Below are positions 4,852-6,079 of a DNA stretch of 6,079 nucleotides, piece by piece. Numbering within the stretch: the first letter of the stretch is position 1; each line of letters starts with the position of its first letter. The notes under the pieces are model-generated. The model was not told the origin of the DNA and searched no databases. It saw only the letters and a program-made list of their open reading frames with translations. Origin of the DNA: an uncultured Hyphomicrobiales bacterium (GTDB lineage Bacteria > Pseudomonadota > Alphaproteobacteria > Rhizobiales > Beijerinckiaceae); NCBI GenBank assembly GCA_903916165.1, contig CAIWVR010000629.1, positions 1-6,079 on the forward strand, read 5' to 3'. A program made the position numbers and the translations under genes.

Positions 4852-5889
4852 ATGCGGAACATTTTTCGCACGGCGGCCGCTTTGTGCCTCGGGTTCGTGG
4901 CCGCGCAGGCCTCGGCTCAGGACGAGGCGGCTTATTTCAAGGGCAAGACCGTCACCGTCATTGCCGGATCGGGCTCGGGTGGCGGCGTCGATCTCTATGC
5001 ACGGCTGATAGGACGGCACCTTTCGAAACATATTCCCGGCAATCCGGGCGTGATCGTGCAGAACATGCCAGGTGCCGGCTCGCTCGCCGCAGCACATCAT
5101 CTCTATTCCGTCGCGCCCAAGGATGGCACGTCCATCGCTGTCGTGCCGGCACCGGCGCTGTTCGATCCGCTGATGGCGGGCGAGGACCTGGCCAAATATG
5201 ATCCGCGCAAGTTCAACTATCTCGTCAACGCCAATGCCGACACGCTGGTCTGCATCGTGCGCAAGGACGCGCCCGTGAAGACCTATCGCGATCTCTTCGA
5301 CAAGGAACTGGTCGTCGGCGGAACCGGCCCGGGCAGCGCGCTCTGGTATTATCCGACGATGGAAAAATATGTGCTCGGCGTGAAGTTCAAGGTCGTCGCC
5401 GGCTATAAGGGCTCGAACGAATTGAGCCTCGCCCTGCAGCGCAATGAGATCCAGGGTGTCTGCGGCATCTTCTGGTCGAGCGCGCGCCAGCAATATCCCG
5501 GATTGATGAGCCCCGATGGCGAGTTCCGCGTCATCGTGCAGCACGACGCGCAATCCATTCCCGCACTGAAGGCTGCGGGCGTGCCGCTGTCGGTGGATTT
5601 CGCAAAGACCACGCAACAGAAGGAAGCACTGGAGGCTTTCCTGCTGCAAGGCTCGATCAGCCGTCCCTTCATCGTGCCGCCCGGCGTTGCACCCCAGCGT
5701 GTCGCAGCCCTTCGCAAGGCGCTTGCGGCAACGCTGAAAGATCCCGACTTGCAGGCGGAGGCCGCCAGGAGCGGCATGGATATCGAATCCCAGACCGGCG
5801 ACGAGGTTCAGGCGCTGGTGGAAAAGATCTATCGCACGTCGCCCGAGATCCTCGCCTACCTGCGCAAGGGCGCAACCCAGACCCAATAA
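4852..5889 (+). CDS. Bug-family (TctC-like) periplasmic solute receptor
   Basis: A 345-residue secreted receptor of the tripartite tricarboxylate transporter (TTT) substrate-binding family. These proteins bind carboxylates, amino acids, vitamins or aromatic acids in the periplasm and pass them to a TctA/TctB-type permease. A Sec signal peptide is visible: basic MRNIFR, a hydrophobic stretch (about 8-18), and an ASA cleavage motif giving a mature start near Gln23. Family signatures: FKGKTVTVIAGSGSGGGVD (29-47), ARLIGRHLSKHIPGNP (50-65), VQNMPGAGSLAAAHHLY (69-85), the ligand-loop-like VVGGTGPGSALWYYP (154-168), and VVAGYKGSNELSLALQRNEIQG (181-202). Two cysteines remain in the mature part (Cys134, Cys204) and might pair. 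No TctA or TctB gene is present in the window, as is common for Bug receptors, so the permease must be encoded elsewhere. It is the last gene of the rightward unit and ends with tandem TAA stops just before a terminator. The ligand is unknown and is probably the substrate of the upstream enzymes. Confidence 0.95.
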   Translation: MRNIFRTAAALCLGFVAAQASAQDEAAYFKGKTVTVIAGSGSGGGVDLYARLIGRHLSKHIPGNPGVIVQNMPGAGSLAAAHHLYSVAPKDGTSIAVVPAPALFDPLMAGEDLAKYDPRKFNYLVNANADTLVCIVRKDAPVKTYRDLFDKELVVGGTGPGSALWYYPTMEKYVLGVKFKVVAGYKGSNELSLALQRNEIQGVCGIFWSSARQQYPGLMSPDGEFRVIVQHDAQSIPALKAAGVPLSVDFAKTTQQKEALEAFLLQGSISRPFIVPPGVAPQRVAALRKALAATLKDPDLQAEAARSGMDIESQTGDEVQALVEKIYRTSPEILAYLRKGATQTQ

Positions 5890-5892
5890 TAA

Positions 5893-5919
5893 ATCGGGAG
5901 CGGCATTGCCGCCCCCGAT
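5893..5919. terminator. Strong, probably bidirectional intrinsic terminator
   Basis: ATCGGGAGCGGC (5893-5904) pairs with GCCGCCCCCGAT (5908-5919) around a 3-base ATT loop: a 12-bp stem with one A/C mismatch. On the plus strand it is followed by CATTTTC. On the minus strand it is followed by TTTATTATT. It begins 3 bases after the receptor's first stop and lies 5 bases beyond the stop of a convergent minus-strand frame, so it can serve both. Confidence 0.85.
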
Positions 5920-5924
5920 CATTT

Positions 5925-6079
5925 TCAGAACGTTCCGGGCTTGTCCGGCGCGATGCGGAAGGTTCGCTTCGCGCCGGAGAACGGGACGTCGTCGGACCGC
6001 CGAACATGCCAACTGATCATCGTCGTGCAGATCAATCCCGCATCGAACAGAACCGCCGCAGCGCCATCAAAAATCATCA
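5925..6079 (-). CDS. C-terminal part of an unidentified convergent protein, cut by the right edge
   Basis: On the minus strand an open frame enters from the right edge and ends at a TGA (complement of 5925-5927). The visible 50 residues begin MIFDGAAAVLFDAG and end FRIAPDKPGTF. Third codon positions are mostly G or C, as in the other genes, and the stop lies just before the hairpin at 5893-5919, as expected for a genuine gene end. A Met codon lies at the very edge (6077), so either a very small protein or, more likely, the tail of a larger one is seen. No family is recognised. A plus-strand frame (5953 to edge) is also open here but has no ribosome-binding site, so the minus-strand reading is preferred. 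Confidence 0.5.
   Translation of the reverse strand, partial: MIFDGAAAVLFDAGLICTTMISWHVRRSDDVPFSGAKRTFRIAPDKPGTF

Noticed and set aside
4150..6012. 620-codon open frame on the minus strand opposite the CMD-fold and receptor genes
   Set aside because: It is the antisense shadow of two well-supported genes and their terminator. The translation is rich in Arg, His, Gly and Asp with no recognisable domain, as expected from GC-rich coding DNA read backwards.
5953..6079. Plus-strand open frame running off the right edge
   Set aside because: There is no ribosome-binding site before its ATG. The opposite strand offers a frame whose stop sits correctly next to the bidirectional terminator.

Overview
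This is a GC-rich window (roughly 60-65% G+C by eye, with strongly G/C-biased third codon positions). It reads as a proteobacterial chromosome, most likely an alphaproteobacterium of the Hyphomicrobiales/Bradyrhizobium-Bosea sort. That guess rests on base composition, on the Bug-type (TctC-like) periplasmic receptor, and on its grouping with a LysR regulator and small-molecule oxidoreductases. The species cannot be named from this sequence.

Layout: a leftward unit occupies positions 1-968. It holds a dihydrodipicolinate-synthase/N-acetylneuraminate-lyase superfamily protein (stop at 54, start at 968) and, 14 bases behind it, the first codons of another gene that runs off the left edge. A 207-base divergent spacer (969-1175) follows. 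A rightward unit of five tightly spaced genes then runs from 1176 to 5889: a LysR regulator (TTG start), a Gfo/Idh/MocA NAD(P)-dependent oxidoreductase, a luciferase-like flavin monooxygenase, a carboxymuconolactone-decarboxylase/AhpD-fold protein without redox cysteines, and a secreted Bug-family solute receptor. The gaps between these genes are 34, 28, 11 and 48 bases, which fits one transcript. A strong hairpin terminator (5893-5919) closes the unit. Beyond it, an open frame on the minus strand enters from the right edge and stops at 5925, so the hairpin probably ends transcription from both sides.

How it may work together (inference): the receptor captures a small carboxylated or aromatic/terpenoid-like compound in the periplasm. 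The flavin monooxygenase and the Gfo/Idh dehydrogenase oxidise it, the CMD-fold protein may carry out a decarboxylation, isomerisation or hydrolysis, and the class I aldolase/hydratase-type DapA homologue on the divergent arm may cleave or hydrate a keto-acid intermediate. The LysR protein sits where it could control both arms. The substrate is not readable from the sequence. Several of the enzymes depart from the active-site signatures of their best-known relatives. The DapA homologue lacks the GTTGE threonines, and the Gfo/Idh protein lacks the usual catalytic Asp. The cassette is therefore best described as an uncharacterised catabolic gene cluster rather than a known pathway. No RNA genes, CRISPR arrays, insertion sequences or phage genes were seen.
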